Below, piece by piece: positions 9,371 to 18,102 of a stretch of 64,000 bases of DNA. The position numbers and the translations under genes were made by a program. The notes beneath the pieces are model-generated. The model saw nothing but the letters and a program-made list of their open reading frames with translations, did no database searches and was not told the origin of the DNA. This DNA comes from Bradyrhizobium niftali. GTDB taxonomy: Bacteria; Pseudomonadota; Alphaproteobacteria; Rhizobiales; Xanthobacteraceae. The DNA lies in NCBI RefSeq assembly GCF_004571025.1, contig NZ_SPQT01000001.1, positions 186,001 to 250,000 on the forward strand, in the 5' to 3' direction. Position 1 is the first letter of the stretch. Every line of letters begins with the position of its first letter.

Positions 9371-9435
9371 GCAGCGAGCAAAGCAATCCAGACTCCCGTA
9401 GTGGCGACGATCTGGATTGCGTTGCTACCGCTGCC
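9371..9435. repeat. Degenerate palindromic repeat
   Basis: The arms contain AAGCAATCCAGA and TCTGGATTGC, the core of the 80-bp family seen intact at 25429 and 62890. The outer ends are eroded. It sits between the SnoaL stop and the anti-sigma stop. Confidence 0.55.
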
Positions 9436-9454
9436 CACGATCTCGGCGCGAAGC

Positions 9455-10222
9455 CTACCCCTCCACATTCGCCTTCATCGCCGCCTCGAACTTGTCGACG
9501 AACTCGGCGAGCTCGTCGGCCCCGATGTCGCTGACGGCCCAGAAGTTCAGGCCGCGATTGCCCCAGCGGCGGCAGTTGAAGCCCTGCATGGTCTCGGTCT
9601 TCGGCGCGCGATATTCCGTGCTCGAGGTTTGCGACACGAACAAATTGACCACGTGCTGCCGGCGCTTGTAGACGACCGCACCGATGGCGCGTGCGTCGAT
9701 ATAGTCGAGCCGGCCGCCGACCAATGTAAAGCCCTGCGCGGTGAGGTCGATCACGGGCGGGGCGACGTCGAGCTTGCCGTTGAACCAGGGCTTGACGGTG
9801 TGCTGGTCGGTCGAGATCACGTCGGTGAGATGGCCGGCCTGGAGCGAGCGCAGATGGGCAGAGACGACCTCCGACAGGATGCGCTGCTGGTCGTCCTGGC
9901 GCAGCACCACGGCAACGACGCCGGTTGCGGCGAGCGCGGAGACCGCAGAGCCCATGGCAAAGCCGCGCAGCACGGAGCGGCGGGTGGGTTGCTGGCGCTG
10001 CGGCTGAGGCAGCAAGGCTTCTATACGCGTGCGCAGGCTTGCCGGCGCTGTGTAGCGCAGATCGGTGTCGGCCAGCACGCGCTGCATCTCGCGCTGGGCT
10101 GCGAACTCGGCAGCGCAGTCCGGGCAGCTGGCGATATGAGCTTCGACCTCGCGCGCGTGGCCGGCATCGAGCTCGTTGTCGAGCAGCGCGTGAAGCAGGA
10201 TCCTCGCTTCGTCGCAGGTCAT
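9455..10222 (-). CDS. Membrane anti-sigma factor with zinc-binding ZAS motif
   Basis: The 255-residue protein starts with a ZAS domain, HIASCPDC, giving His29-x3-Cys33-x2-Cys36, that should hold the partner sigma factor. One membrane helix follows at about residues 86-108. The periplasmic domain contains the family block GGRLDYIDARAIGAVVYKRR and QHVVNLFV. Its start codon overlaps the stop of the sigma gene by ATGA, so the two are translationally coupled. It is presumed to sequester the ECF factor at the membrane until an envelope or redox signal arrives. The zinc motif would permit thiol-based sensing, which is inference. Confidence 0.9.
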   Translation of the reverse strand: MTCDEARILLHALLDNELDAGHAREVEAHIASCPDCAAEFAAQREMQRVLADTDLRYTAPASLRTRIEALLPQPQRQQPTRRSVLRGFAMGSAVSALAATGVVAVVLRQDDQQRILSEVVSAHLRSLQAGHLTDVISTDQHTVKPWFNGKLDVAPPVIDLTAQGFTLVGGRLDYIDARAIGAVVYKRRQHVVNLFVSQTSSTEYRAPKTETMQGFNCRRWGNRGLNFWAVSDIGADELAEFVDKFEAAMKANVEG

Positions 10223-10767
10223 CTCGCTTGCTCCTCTTCCGCCTTCCAGGCCGCGCGCAGCATGGCGCGGGCGCGGGCGAGGCGGGACATCACGGTGCCG
10301 ACGGGGGCGCCGACGGCCTCGGCGATTTCACGATAGGACAGGTTGTTGATCTCCCGCAGCACGAAGGTTTCCTTGAACGGTTCGGCGAGCGCGTCGATTA
10401 GCTTGCGAATGGCGCCGGCATCGCGGCTGCGCAGCATTTCGGTCTCGGGGCTTGTTTCGGTCTCCTGCCAGATCGGCGTCTGCTCGGCGGCGCCGGGCGT
10501 ATCCTCGATCGCGCTGGGCCTGTGCGCGCGACGCGCATATTCGGCGTTGCAGACGTTGCGCAGGATCGCGAACAGCCAGGGCTTCATCGTCGGCCCGCGA
10601 TAGCTGTCGAAGTGCTTCAGCGCGCGCAGATAGCACTCCTGCACCGCGTCCTCGGCATCGGCGGCGTCGCGCAGCAGATAGCGCGCGAGCGTGTAGACGT
10701 CGTCGAGATGGGGCAGCGCCGCTTCGCGGAAGCGCTGCGCCTTCTGCAGATCGTCGGTGGCGGGCAT
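10219..10767 (-). CDS. ECF RNA polymerase sigma factor
   Basis: The 182-residue group 4 sigma factor has region 2 at about residues 20-90 (YLLRDAADAEDAVQECYLRA for core binding and -10 recognition) and region 4 at about 120-175 (LSYREIAEAVGAPVGTVMSR for -35 recognition). I used the ATG at 10767, preceded by GAGGAG. The frame runs on to 10902, but there it overlaps the end of the cupredoxin gene and loses family similarity. It follows the metallophosphoesterase and cupredoxin genes and precedes its anti-sigma factor. The operon is probably autoregulated. Confidence 0.92.
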   Translation of the reverse strand: MPATDDLQKAQRFREAALPHLDDVYTLARYLLRDAADAEDAVQECYLRALKHFDSYRGPTMKPWLFAILRNVCNAEYARRAHRPSAIEDTPGAAEQTPIWQETETSPETEMLRSRDAGAIRKLIDALAEPFKETFVLREINNLSYREIAEAVGAPVGTVMSRLARARAMLRAAWKAEEEQAR

Positions 10768-10894
10768 CGCTCCTCGCTTTGCCTCTTGTTCCGCTTGCGG
10801 CTTCGTTTCGTCCCCGTGTGCGGCCGGAGGCACACGAGCCCGGCCGGCATGGGACCACCGGCCGGGCAGGACGTTGATGCCTTGGTTGGAGACG

Positions 10895-11218
10895 TTACTC
10901 AACCTTGATCATCCCCGTCATGTGCGGGTGCAGCGAACAAAAATATTTGTAGTCGCCCGGATTGGTGAAGGTGAACGAGAACTTGTCGTCGGTGTCCAAA
11001 GTCTTGGACCTGAACTTGCCGGCCGAGACGATCGTGTGCGGAATGTCGTCCCGGTTGGTCCAGGTCACGGTGGTGCCGACCTTGACCTTGAGCTCGGCCG
11101 GCTGGAAAACGAAATTGTCGATGTGCACGCCCATGTCGTCGGCTCGGGCAGTCGTTGCGGGCAACAGGACGGCCGCGGCCAAAGCGACACCGAAGTCGCG
11201 GCGATTGAGTGTCTTCAT
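10895..11218 (-). CDS. Periplasmic cupredoxin (amicyanin-like type 1 copper protein)
   Basis: This is a 107-residue exported electron-transfer protein. It has a signal sequence (RRDF near the N-terminus suggests Tat export) and then one plastocyanin-type domain. The copper ligands are all visible: His61 (DIPHTIV), then Cys94, His97 and Met100 in CSLHPHM. This Cys-x2-His-x2-Met spacing is that of amicyanin and pseudoazurin. No amine dehydrogenase lies nearby, so an amicyanin role is not implied. Location between a metallophosphoesterase gene and an ECF sigma gene suggests a role in an envelope stress response, possibly to copper or oxidants. That is inference from context. Confidence 0.88.
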   Translation of the reverse strand: MKTLNRRDFGVALAAAVLLPATTARADDMGVHIDNFVFQPAELKVKVGTTVTWTNRDDIPHTIVSAGKFRSKTLDTDDKFSFTFTNPGDYKYFCSLHPHMTGMIKVE

Positions 11219-11242
11219 TGTCAGTTTCCGTTCAGCCCTGGA

Positions 11243-12187
11243 TCAACCCTGGAGCGGTGTGTCGATGATCGCGAGCCGCTGCTCGTTCTGCTTGAAGTTG
11301 ATGCTGGCAACGCCGAGCATGGAGCGGAGCCTTGCGTCCTCGACCTTCATCGGACCGGGCGAGGGCGCGGCCCCCGGCGCCGGCTGCGGGAAGGCGGTCG
11401 AGCGCGCGGTGTGGAAGGTGACGTTGCCCTCGACCTTCTGCATCACCTGGTGGATGTGCCCGTTCAGCACGGTGACCGAGCCGAAACCCTTGACGTGTTC
11501 GAGCGCGCGGCCGCCATCCTCGGTGCCCCAGCCCCATTCCGGATAGACGGTCCAGAGCGGAATGTGGGCGAACAGCACGATCGGCGTCGATTTCGACTTG
11601 CCGCGCAGATCGTCCTCCAGCCAGGCGAGCTGCTCGGCGCCGAGATTGCCGAGGCCGCCGGCCTTGAGGTCGACGACGTTGACGAGGCCGACGAAGTGCA
11701 CGCCGCCGGCGTCGAACGAATACCAGCCCTGGCCCTTGGTGCCGCGGCCGTAGCGCTCGCGATAGAACTTCACTTCCTCGTCGAGGAAATCATGTTCGCC
11801 GGGGACGTAGTGCACGTCCAGCTTGGCCTGCGAGATGATGCGATCGGCATTGTCGAACTCGGCGGCCTTCGACAGATGGGTGATGTCGCCGGTGTGGATC
11901 ATGAACGACGGCTTGGCCGGCATCGCGTTGATCTTGCCCACGGCTTCCTCGAGCGTGCCGAGTGCATTGGGGTTGGCCGGCTTGTCGAAGCCGACATGGC
12001 TGTCGCTGATCTGGAGGAAGCTCATGCCGGGCGCTGCCGCGGTCGCAGCTTGCGCGGAATCGATGATGCCGAGCGAGCGCGGCACGCCGCCCGTGACGGT
12101 CCAGAGCACCCCGGTGCCGGCCCAGGTCATGCATTCCAGCACCTTGCGTCGGCTGACGCCGTCGTCCCCGTGATCGTGTCCGCTCAT
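11243..12187 (-). CDS. Exported calcineurin-like metallophosphoesterase
   Basis: The 314-residue protein begins with a His/Asp-rich stretch (SGHDHGDDG) and a twin-arginine-like signal (SRRKVLECM). The dinuclear metal centre motifs are present in order: ISDSHVG (Asp62, His64), HTGDITH (Asp101), VPGEHD (131-132), FAHIPLW and NGHIHQV. The usual GNHD/GNHE motif reads GEHD here, with Glu where the metal-bridging Asn normally sits. I chose the ATG at 12187, which has GAGGAGG upstream. It is the first gene of a leftward operon with cupredoxin, ECF sigma and anti-sigma genes, 24 bp before the cupredoxin. The substrate is unknown. Confidence 0.85.
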   Translation of the reverse strand: MSGHDHGDDGVSRRKVLECMTWAGTGVLWTVTGGVPRSLGIIDSAQAATAAAPGMSFLQISDSHVGFDKPANPNALGTLEEAVGKINAMPAKPSFMIHTGDITHLSKAAEFDNADRIISQAKLDVHYVPGEHDFLDEEVKFYRERYGRGTKGQGWYSFDAGGVHFVGLVNVVDLKAGGLGNLGAEQLAWLEDDLRGKSKSTPIVLFAHIPLWTVYPEWGWGTEDGGRALEHVKGFGSVTVLNGHIHQVMQKVEGNVTFHTARSTAFPQPAPGAAPSPGPMKVEDARLRSMLGVASINFKQNEQRLAIIDTPLQG

Positions 12188-12291
12188 CGCACGCCTCCTC
12201 TCGCCCGGAATTGGGCTTCGGGGAGGTGATTGGGGGTGGGGCCGGTTTATTCGCGGAATGCGATGACGTTTTCGTGAGCAATGTTTCGTGT

Positions 12292-12407
12292 CCCGGACGC
12301 GACGCAGCGCCTCTTGGCGGTGCGTTGCAGAGCCGGGACCCATGCGGCTCGGGCGGTCTGGGCCCCGGCTCAGCAGCGCACCACGGCGTGCTGCGCTGCG
12401 TCCGGGG
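12292..12407. repeat. Palindromic intergenic repeat
   Basis: The ends are inverted copies (TCCCGGACGCGACGCAG against CTGCGCTGCGTCCGGGG) around a GC-rich imperfect stem-loop. It lies between the metallophosphoesterase promoter region and the alpha/beta hydrolase stop. Confidence 0.65.
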
Positions 12408-12415
12408 CAAGAGAC

Positions 12416-13297
12416 CTATTTCGCGAACTCCCGCACGGCCTCGACCACGCGCTCCGGCCTTTCCTGCGCCACGCAGTGCCCGGCGTCCTCAAAGACCATC
12501 GTGCCGACGTGCGGAATCAGCGACACGGCGCGCCGCGCCATCTCCTTGTAGATCGGTCCCGACTTCGCGGCAGTCGCGACGCGGACAGGGCATTCGATCT
12601 CGGCGAGCCCTGCAAACGGGTTGCCGCGGGCATCGCCAACGTAAACCTGCTCCATCGCCTCGTAGATCGGACGCAGCATCGCGTACTCGATCTCGGGTGT
12701 GCAGCAGAGCCGGACACGGCCATCGTCGAGCGGCACGAAGCCGTGTTGCATATAGGCCCGGAGCGAGGTCTCGGTCCAATCCGCAAACGCCGGCGCGGTG
12801 CGGTAGCGCTCGAACACGGTGTCGGCACTGTCGAACTCGGCCCGCCGGCGCAGCGTGCCCTGGACGCGGGCGAGGGACTCTTCGTTCAATCCTCCGGACC
12901 GTGTCGCGCGCGGGTCCATGACGGTCGGCTCCATCACGAACAGGCGCGTGAAGCGTCCTGGCCGAAGTTTCGTCGCGAGCAGGAGATCGGTCGCACCTGC
13001 GCTGTGGCCGATGCCGTAGATGTCGCGCAGATCGAGCGCATCGATCACCCGGCAGACGTCCTCGGCAAAATCAAGGAAATGATAGGCATCGGGCTTGTGG
13101 CTCGCGCCGTGGCCGCGACGGTCGAGCGCGTAGACGGTGTAGGTCGATGCGAGCTCGCGCGCGACCTCGTCCCAGACGTCGGCGACGAAACCGGTGCCGT
13201 GCACGAGCAGGGCGGGTGGTCTCCCGTTCTCGCCCCATCGCAGCATCGCGATCTGCGCATCAGTGGGGCCGATGGAGAAGCGATGTGGATTGATCAT
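12416..13297 (-). CDS. Alpha/beta hydrolase
   Basis: The 293-residue cytoplasmic protein has the oxyanion-hole motif LLVHGTGF (about 31-38), the nucleophile elbow GIGHSAG with Ser99, and a C-terminal VFEDAGHCVAQE carrying the catalytic His. Lipase, esterase, epoxide hydrolase and C-C hydrolase activities all share this fold, and the substrate cannot be read from sequence. It starts 12 bp after the stop of the GMC oxidoreductase on the same strand, so the two are probably co-transcribed. Confidence 0.85.
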   Translation of the reverse strand: MINPHRFSIGPTDAQIAMLRWGENGRPPALLVHGTGFVADVWDEVARELASTYTVYALDRRGHGASHKPDAYHFLDFAEDVCRVIDALDLRDIYGIGHSAGATDLLLATKLRPGRFTRLFVMEPTVMDPRATRSGGLNEESLARVQGTLRRRAEFDSADTVFERYRTAPAFADWTETSLRAYMQHGFVPLDDGRVRLCCTPEIEYAMLRPIYEAMEQVYVGDARGNPFAGLAEIECPVRVATAAKSGPIYKEMARRAVSLIPHVGTMVFEDAGHCVAQERPERVVEAVREFAK

Positions 13298-13309
13298 GGG
13301 GACAGGATG

Positions 13310-14929
13310 CTACTTCGCATCCTCCAGGATCATCGTCGCGCCCTTCTCGGCGATCATCGCGGTCGGCGTATTGGTGTTGCCCGACGTGATCGTCGGCATG
13401 ATCGAGGCATCGACGATGCGAAGGCGGCTGAGGCCGTAGAAGCGCAACCGTTCGTCCACCACCGCCATCGGATCGCTCGCCGCGCCCATCTTCGCGGTGC
13501 CGACGGGATGGAAGATGGTGGTGCCGATATCGCCCGCGGCTCTGGCGAGTGACGCATCGTCGTCACCGACGGAAGGGCCAGGCAGATATTCGCTCGGGCG
13601 ATATTTTGCGAGCGCCTTCTGCTGCATCAGCCGCCGGGTGGTGCGGATGGCGTCGGCGCCGACCTGGCGGTCGTCGTCGGTCGACAGATAGTTCGGTGCG
13701 ATGATCGGTTTCTCGTCCGGGCTCGGCGCGCGCAGCCGTACGGTGCCGCGCGAGGTCGGCTGGAGATTGCAGGCGCTCACCGTGATGGCGGGGAAGCGGT
13801 GCAGGGGATCGCCGAACTTGTCGAGCGACAGCGGCTGCACGTGAAACTGGATGTTGGCGCGTGCGCGTGTTGCATCGGAGCGCGTGAAGATGCCGAGCTG
13901 CGACGGCGCCATGGTCAGCGGACCGCGGCGGCGGAAGGCGTAGTCGAGCCCCATCAGGCCGCGGCGGAACAGGTTGTAATAGGTTTCGTTCAGCGTGCGC
14001 ACGCCCTCGACCTTGTAGATCGCGCGCTGTTGGAGATGATCCTGAAGATTGCGGCCGACGCCGGGCTTGTCCATCACCACGTCGATGCCGAGCGGCGACA
14101 GCCAGTCGGCAGGCCCGATGCCGGAGCGATGCAGCACCTGCACCGAGCCGATCGCGCCTGCCGACAGGACCACCTCGCGCTTCGCACGCGCCTCGATGAC
14201 CTCGCCGTTCTGGATGAAGCGCACGCCCACGGCGCGGCCCTGCTCGATGATGAGGCGGTCGACCAGCACGTGCTTCTCGAGCCGCAGATTGGGCCGGTTC
14301 AGTGCCGGTTTGAGAAAGCCGCGCGCCGACGACCAGCGTCGGCCACGCTTCTGGTTGACGTGGAAATAGCTGGTGCCTTCGTTGTCGCCGGTGTTGAAAT
14401 CCGGGATGCGCTTGATGCCCATTTCTTCTGCGGCATCGCCGACGGCGTCGAGAACGTCCCACGATATCCGCGGCGGCTCGATGCGCCAGCCGCCGCCGGC
14501 GCCATGATGCTCGCTTGGTCCAAGGAAGTGGTCCTCGAGCCGCTTGAACAGCGGCAGCACGTCGTCATAGCCCCAGCCGGTCATGCCGAGCTGGCGCCAA
14601 TGGTCGTAGTCCGCGGCCTGTCCGCGCATCGAGATCATGGCGTTGATCGCCGAGCAGCCGCCGATCACCTTGCCGCGGGGATAGGCGAGCGCGCGGCCGT
14701 TCAGGCCCGGCTCGGCCTCGGTCTTGAACATCCAGTCCGAGCGTGGGTTGCCGATCGCGAAGAGGTAGCCGACCGGAATGTGGAACCAGATCCAGTTGTC
14801 GTCGCCGCCGGCTTCGAGAATGAGGACGCGGTTTTTCGGATCGGCCGACAGGCGGTTGGCGAGAATGCAGCCCGCCGTGCCCGCCCCAACGACAATGTAG
14901 TCAAACTCACCTTCAAGCCGCCTTGGCAT
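13310..14929 (-). CDS. GMC-family FAD-dependent oxidoreductase
   Basis: The 539-residue flavoprotein starts with the dinucleotide-binding motif YIVVGAGTAGCILANRLS. It has the GMC signatures (PRGKVIGGCSAIN; GAIGSVQVLHRSGIGP) and the C-terminal active site HPVGTAKMG with the catalytic His, plus ITSGNTNTPTAMIAEK. Relatives oxidise choline, aliphatic alcohols or polyethylene glycol. No betaine-aldehyde dehydrogenase is nearby, so choline is not favoured. I chose the ATG at 14929, where GGAAG precedes it and homology begins. The extension to 14980 is inside a palindromic repeat. The alpha/beta hydrolase follows at 12 bp. Confidence 0.88.
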   Translation of the reverse strand: MPRRLEGEFDYIVVGAGTAGCILANRLSADPKNRVLILEAGGDDNWIWFHIPVGYLFAIGNPRSDWMFKTEAEPGLNGRALAYPRGKVIGGCSAINAMISMRGQAADYDHWRQLGMTGWGYDDVLPLFKRLEDHFLGPSEHHGAGGGWRIEPPRISWDVLDAVGDAAEEMGIKRIPDFNTGDNEGTSYFHVNQKRGRRWSSARGFLKPALNRPNLRLEKHVLVDRLIIEQGRAVGVRFIQNGEVIEARAKREVVLSAGAIGSVQVLHRSGIGPADWLSPLGIDVVMDKPGVGRNLQDHLQQRAIYKVEGVRTLNETYYNLFRRGLMGLDYAFRRRGPLTMAPSQLGIFTRSDATRARANIQFHVQPLSLDKFGDPLHRFPAITVSACNLQPTSRGTVRLRAPSPDEKPIIAPNYLSTDDDRQVGADAIRTTRRLMQQKALAKYRPSEYLPGPSVGDDDASLARAAGDIGTTIFHPVGTAKMGAASDPMAVVDERLRFYGLSRLRIVDASIMPTITSGNTNTPTAMIAEKGATMILEDAK

Positions 14930-14950
14930 TCTGCTTCCACCCAAACAGGC

Positions 14951-15035
14951 GTCATGCCCGGGCTCGTCCCGGACATCCACGCGCTTTCTGTCCTAATAGG
15001 CAGACGCAGCGGATCGGGACAAGCCCGGCCATGAC
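14951..15035. repeat. Palindromic intergenic repeat, 85 bp
   Basis: The ends are inverted (GTCATGCCCGGGCT against AGCCCGGCCATGAC) with a less symmetric centre. It lies in the divergent region between the GMC oxidoreductase and the M20 amidohydrolase. Confidence 0.65.
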
Positions 15036-15130
15036 GAGAGGACAGGGCTCCCCCCGATCCGTAGCGGTTAGGTGGACTGCGGCTTGCATGGTAGACAGTC
15101 CTGTATTCCCAACAGAGCTTGAGACCATCC

Positions 15131-16303
15131 ATGCCCATCGTGAACCGCGTCGCCGACCTTCAACCCGATATTCAGGCCTGGCGCCGGGACATCCACCAGC
15201 ACCCCGAGTTGCTGTATGACGTTCACCGCACCGCAGCATTCGTCGCGGACCGCCTGCGTGAATTCGGCTGCGATGAGGTCGTGACCGGCCTCGGCCAGAC
15301 CGGCGTGGTCGGCGTGATCAAGGGCAGCAAGCCAGCCGGCGAAGGGCTCAAGGTGATCGGCATGCGTGCCGATATGGATGCCCTGCCTGTCGATGAGCAG
15401 ACCAACCTGCCTTACGCCTCGAAGAATCCGGGCAAGATGCACGCCTGCGGTCATGACGGCCACACCGCGATGCTGCTTGGGGCGGCGCGCTACCTCGCCG
15501 AGACCCGCAATTTTTCCGGCGATGCCGTCGTGATCTTCCAGCCGGCCGAGGAGGGTGGTGCCGGCGGCGCAGCCATGGTCAAGGACGGGCTGATGGAGCG
15601 CTTCGGCATCGAGCAGGTCTACGGCATGCACAACGGCCCGGGCATCCCGATCGGCTCGTTCGCGATTCGGCCGGGTCCGATCATGGCGGCGACCGACGAA
15701 GTCGACATCATGATCGAGGGCCTCGGCGGCCATGCCGCCCGTCCGCACAAATGCATCGATTCCGTGCTGGTCGGCGCGCAGGTGATCACCGCGCTGCAGT
15801 CGATCGTGGCGCGCAGCGTCGATCCGCTGGAATCCGCCGTGATCTCGATCTGCGAATTCCACGCCGGCAATGCCCGCAACGTCATTCCGCAGACCGCGAC
15901 GCTGAGGGGCACCATCCGCACGCTGTCGCCGGAGGTGCGCAAGCTGGTCGAGAAGCGCGTGCACGAAGTGGTGGCGGGCGTGGCGCAGATCACCGGCGCC
16001 AAGATCGACCTGCACTACAAGCGCAACTATCCCGTCGTAAACAACCACGCCGCGGAGACCGAGGTGGCGCGGCGTATCGCGAGGCAGGTCGCGGGCGATG
16101 CCAACGTGCACGAGATGCCCCCGCTGATGGGCGGCGAGGATTTCGCCTATATGCTGGAAGCGCGCCCCGGCGCCTTCATCTTCTGCGGCAACGGCGACAG
16201 CGCCGGCCTGCACCACCCCGCCTACAATTTCAACGACGAGGCGATCGTGTTCGGCACGTCCTACTGGGTCAAGCTGGTCGAGGAATCGCTCGCGGCGTCT
16301 TAA
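15131..16303 (+). CDS. M20-family amidohydrolase (hippurate hydrolase / aminoacylase type)
   Basis: This metallopeptidase-like hydrolase has about 390 residues and is probably cytoplasmic. Motifs include RRDIHQHPELLY near the N-terminus, MRADMDALPV, the metal-binding HACGHDGHTAM, QPAEEGGAGG with the catalytic Glu, and GGEDFAYMLE near the C-terminus. The set is typical of the M20D branch that cleaves N-acyl amino acids such as hippurate or IAA conjugates. The actual substrate is unknown. I used the ATG at 15131. A TTG at 15119 is also in frame. A strong terminator follows 24 bp after the stop. Confidence 0.9.
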   Translation: MPIVNRVADLQPDIQAWRRDIHQHPELLYDVHRTAAFVADRLREFGCDEVVTGLGQTGVVGVIKGSKPAGEGLKVIGMRADMDALPVDEQTNLPYASKNPGKMHACGHDGHTAMLLGAARYLAETRNFSGDAVVIFQPAEEGGAGGAAMVKDGLMERFGIEQVYGMHNGPGIPIGSFAIRPGPIMAATDEVDIMIEGLGGHAARPHKCIDSVLVGAQVITALQSIVARSVDPLESAVISICEFHAGNARNVIPQTATLRGTIRTLSPEVRKLVEKRVHEVVAGVAQITGAKIDLHYKRNYPVVNNHAAETEVARRIARQVAGDANVHEMPPLMGGEDFAYMLEARPGAFIFCGNGDSAGLHHPAYNFNDEAIVFGTSYWVKLVEESLAAS

Positions 16304-16327
16304 AGCCAAGCCAGCAGCACATATGAG

Positions 16328-16359
16328 AAGGGCCCGTGCATCGCACGGGCCCTTTGTTT
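16328..16359. terminator. Bidirectional rho-independent terminator
   Basis: Positions 16328-16339 and 16343-16354 are perfect 12-bp complements (AAGGGCCCGTGC / GCACGGGCCCTT) with a 3-base loop and a T-rich end. It separates the convergent M20 and PiT genes. Confidence 0.9.
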
Positions 16360-16375
16360 TGAGGATCTGATCGGC

Positions 16376-18004
16376 TCAGAATATCCGCGAGAAGATCACG
16401 TACAGCGTGGCAGACAGCATGATCGCGCAGGGCAGCGTCAGCACCCAGGCCATCAGCAGGTTGCGGATGGTCGCCATCTGCAGGCCCGAGCCGTTCGCGG
16501 CCATGGTGCCGGCGACGCCTGACGACAGCACGTGGGTGGTCGAGACCGGCAGGCCGAACACGTCGGCGGCGCCGATCGTGGCCGCGGCGACGAGCTCGGC
16601 GGAGGCGCCTTGCGCATAGGTGAGATGGGTCTTGCCGATCTTCTCGCCGACCGTGATCACGATGCGCTTCCAGCCGATCATGGTGCCGAGACCGAGCGCG
16701 ATGGCGACCGCGATCTTCACCCAGTTCGGGATGAACTTCGTGGCGCTATCGAGCCCGCCCTTGTAGGCGTTCAAGGTCGCGACCTCATCCTTGTTGAGGT
16801 CGTTTTCTTTGTCCTTCATCAGGAAGCGGATGGCTTCCGAGGTCAGGTACATGTCGTTACGGGTGTTGCCGACCACTTCCGCCGGTACCTTGTTGAGCGA
16901 GCCGTACTTCACGACCTGGTCGCCGACATCCTTCACCAGCACCGACAGCGAGGGGTAGGTGCCTTCGCTGATGTGGTGCGAGGTGATGTACTGCGTCACC
17001 GCAGGACGGGGATCGCCTATGATCGAGTGACCGGCGCCCTTGGCCGCGATCACCTTGGAGGCGGCCTCCGAGACCTTCTGGAACTGGGCGACCTGGGATT
17101 CCGGCAGCGCGCGGTTGAGCGCGTAGGCGGTCGGCACGGTGCCGATCAGGATCAGCATGATCAGGCCCATGCCCTTCTGGCCGTCGTTCGAGCCGTGGGC
17201 GAAGCTGACGCCGGTGCAGGTCGCGATCAGGAGGCCGCGGATCCAGAGCGGCGGCGCCTTGTTGCCTTCAGGCGCGGCATAGAGCGCAGGGTTGCGCACG
17301 ATGAACTTGAGCAGCAGCAGCAGCACGGCGGCGCAGATGAAGCCGAACAGCGGCGACAGCAGCAGCGCGTAGCCGATCTCGGTGGCCTTGCTCCAGTCCA
17401 CGCCCGAGGTGCCGTCGCGGCCGCGCATCACGGCGTTGGCGATGCCGACGCCGATGATCGAGCCGATCAGCGTGTGCGAGGAGGAGGCGGGCAGGCCGAA
17501 ATACCAGGTACCGAGGTTCCAGAGGATCGCGGCGATCAGCAGCGCGAACACCATCGCGAAGCCGGCGCTGGAGCCGACCTGGAGGATCAGCTCGACCGGC
17601 AGCAGCGAGACGATGCCGAAGGCGACCGCGCCGGAGGACAGCAGCACGCCGAGGAAGTTGAAGAAGCCCGACCACATCACGGCGACTTCGGCCGGCAACG
17701 AATGGGTGTAGATCACAGTCGCCACCGCGTTGGCGGTGTCGTGGAAGCCGTTGACGAATTCGAAGCCGAGCGCGATCAGCAGCGCGACGAACAGCAGGAT
17801 GTAGGGCAGGAAGGTCGTCACCCGCGTGCCGGTCGCGTTGACGTCGGCATAGATGCTGTAGGCGACGAACAGCAGGCCCGCGGCGAGGATGCCGAAGAAC
17901 AGGATCATCGTCAGCGGATTGAAGCCCTTGTCGAGATTTGGCCGCGAGGCCGGCTGGATCGGCGCGGGATCGGCTACCGCGCGGTCGAATGCTACATCGG
18001 TCAT
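16376..18004 (-). CDS. PiT-family inorganic phosphate transporter
   Basis: The integral inner-membrane protein has about 542 residues and imports phosphate with protons, probably as a metal-phosphate complex. The repeated PiT signature is visible twice: GFVNGFHDTANAVATVIYTH in the N-terminal half and the ASAELVAAATIGAADVFGLP region with PVSTTHVLSSGVAGTMAANG in the C-terminal half. A soluble insert of about 140 residues (about 310-450) separates the two membrane halves, as in longer PiT proteins. I used the ATG at 18004 (AAGGGG upstream). The longer frame begins in non-conserved sequence. It stands alone between two outward terminators or gaps. Confidence 0.92.
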   Translation of the reverse strand: MTDVAFDRAVADPAPIQPASRPNLDKGFNPLTMILFFGILAAGLLFVAYSIYADVNATGTRVTTFLPYILLFVALLIALGFEFVNGFHDTANAVATVIYTHSLPAEVAVMWSGFFNFLGVLLSSGAVAFGIVSLLPVELILQVGSSAGFAMVFALLIAAILWNLGTWYFGLPASSSHTLIGSIIGVGIANAVMRGRDGTSGVDWSKATEIGYALLLSPLFGFICAAVLLLLLKFIVRNPALYAAPEGNKAPPLWIRGLLIATCTGVSFAHGSNDGQKGMGLIMLILIGTVPTAYALNRALPESQVAQFQKVSEAASKVIAAKGAGHSIIGDPRPAVTQYITSHHISEGTYPSLSVLVKDVGDQVVKYGSLNKVPAEVVGNTRNDMYLTSEAIRFLMKDKENDLNKDEVATLNAYKGGLDSATKFIPNWVKIAVAIALGLGTMIGWKRIVITVGEKIGKTHLTYAQGASAELVAAATIGAADVFGLPVSTTHVLSSGVAGTMAANGSGLQMATIRNLLMAWVLTLPCAIMLSATLYVIFSRIF

Positions 18005-18102
18005 GTCAGGACGCCCCTTAACTTTCAGGTAAGGGTATTGTCCGCGATGGATTTGAAGGCTGGATGACAAGCGGTGGTTGAAAGGCGTTTTCCCGCCGTT
18101 AT

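Noticed and set aside
10895..11218. Assigning the cupredoxin as amicyanin (mauC)
   Set aside because: Ligand spacing fits, but there are no methylamine dehydrogenase genes nearby. The name would overstate function.
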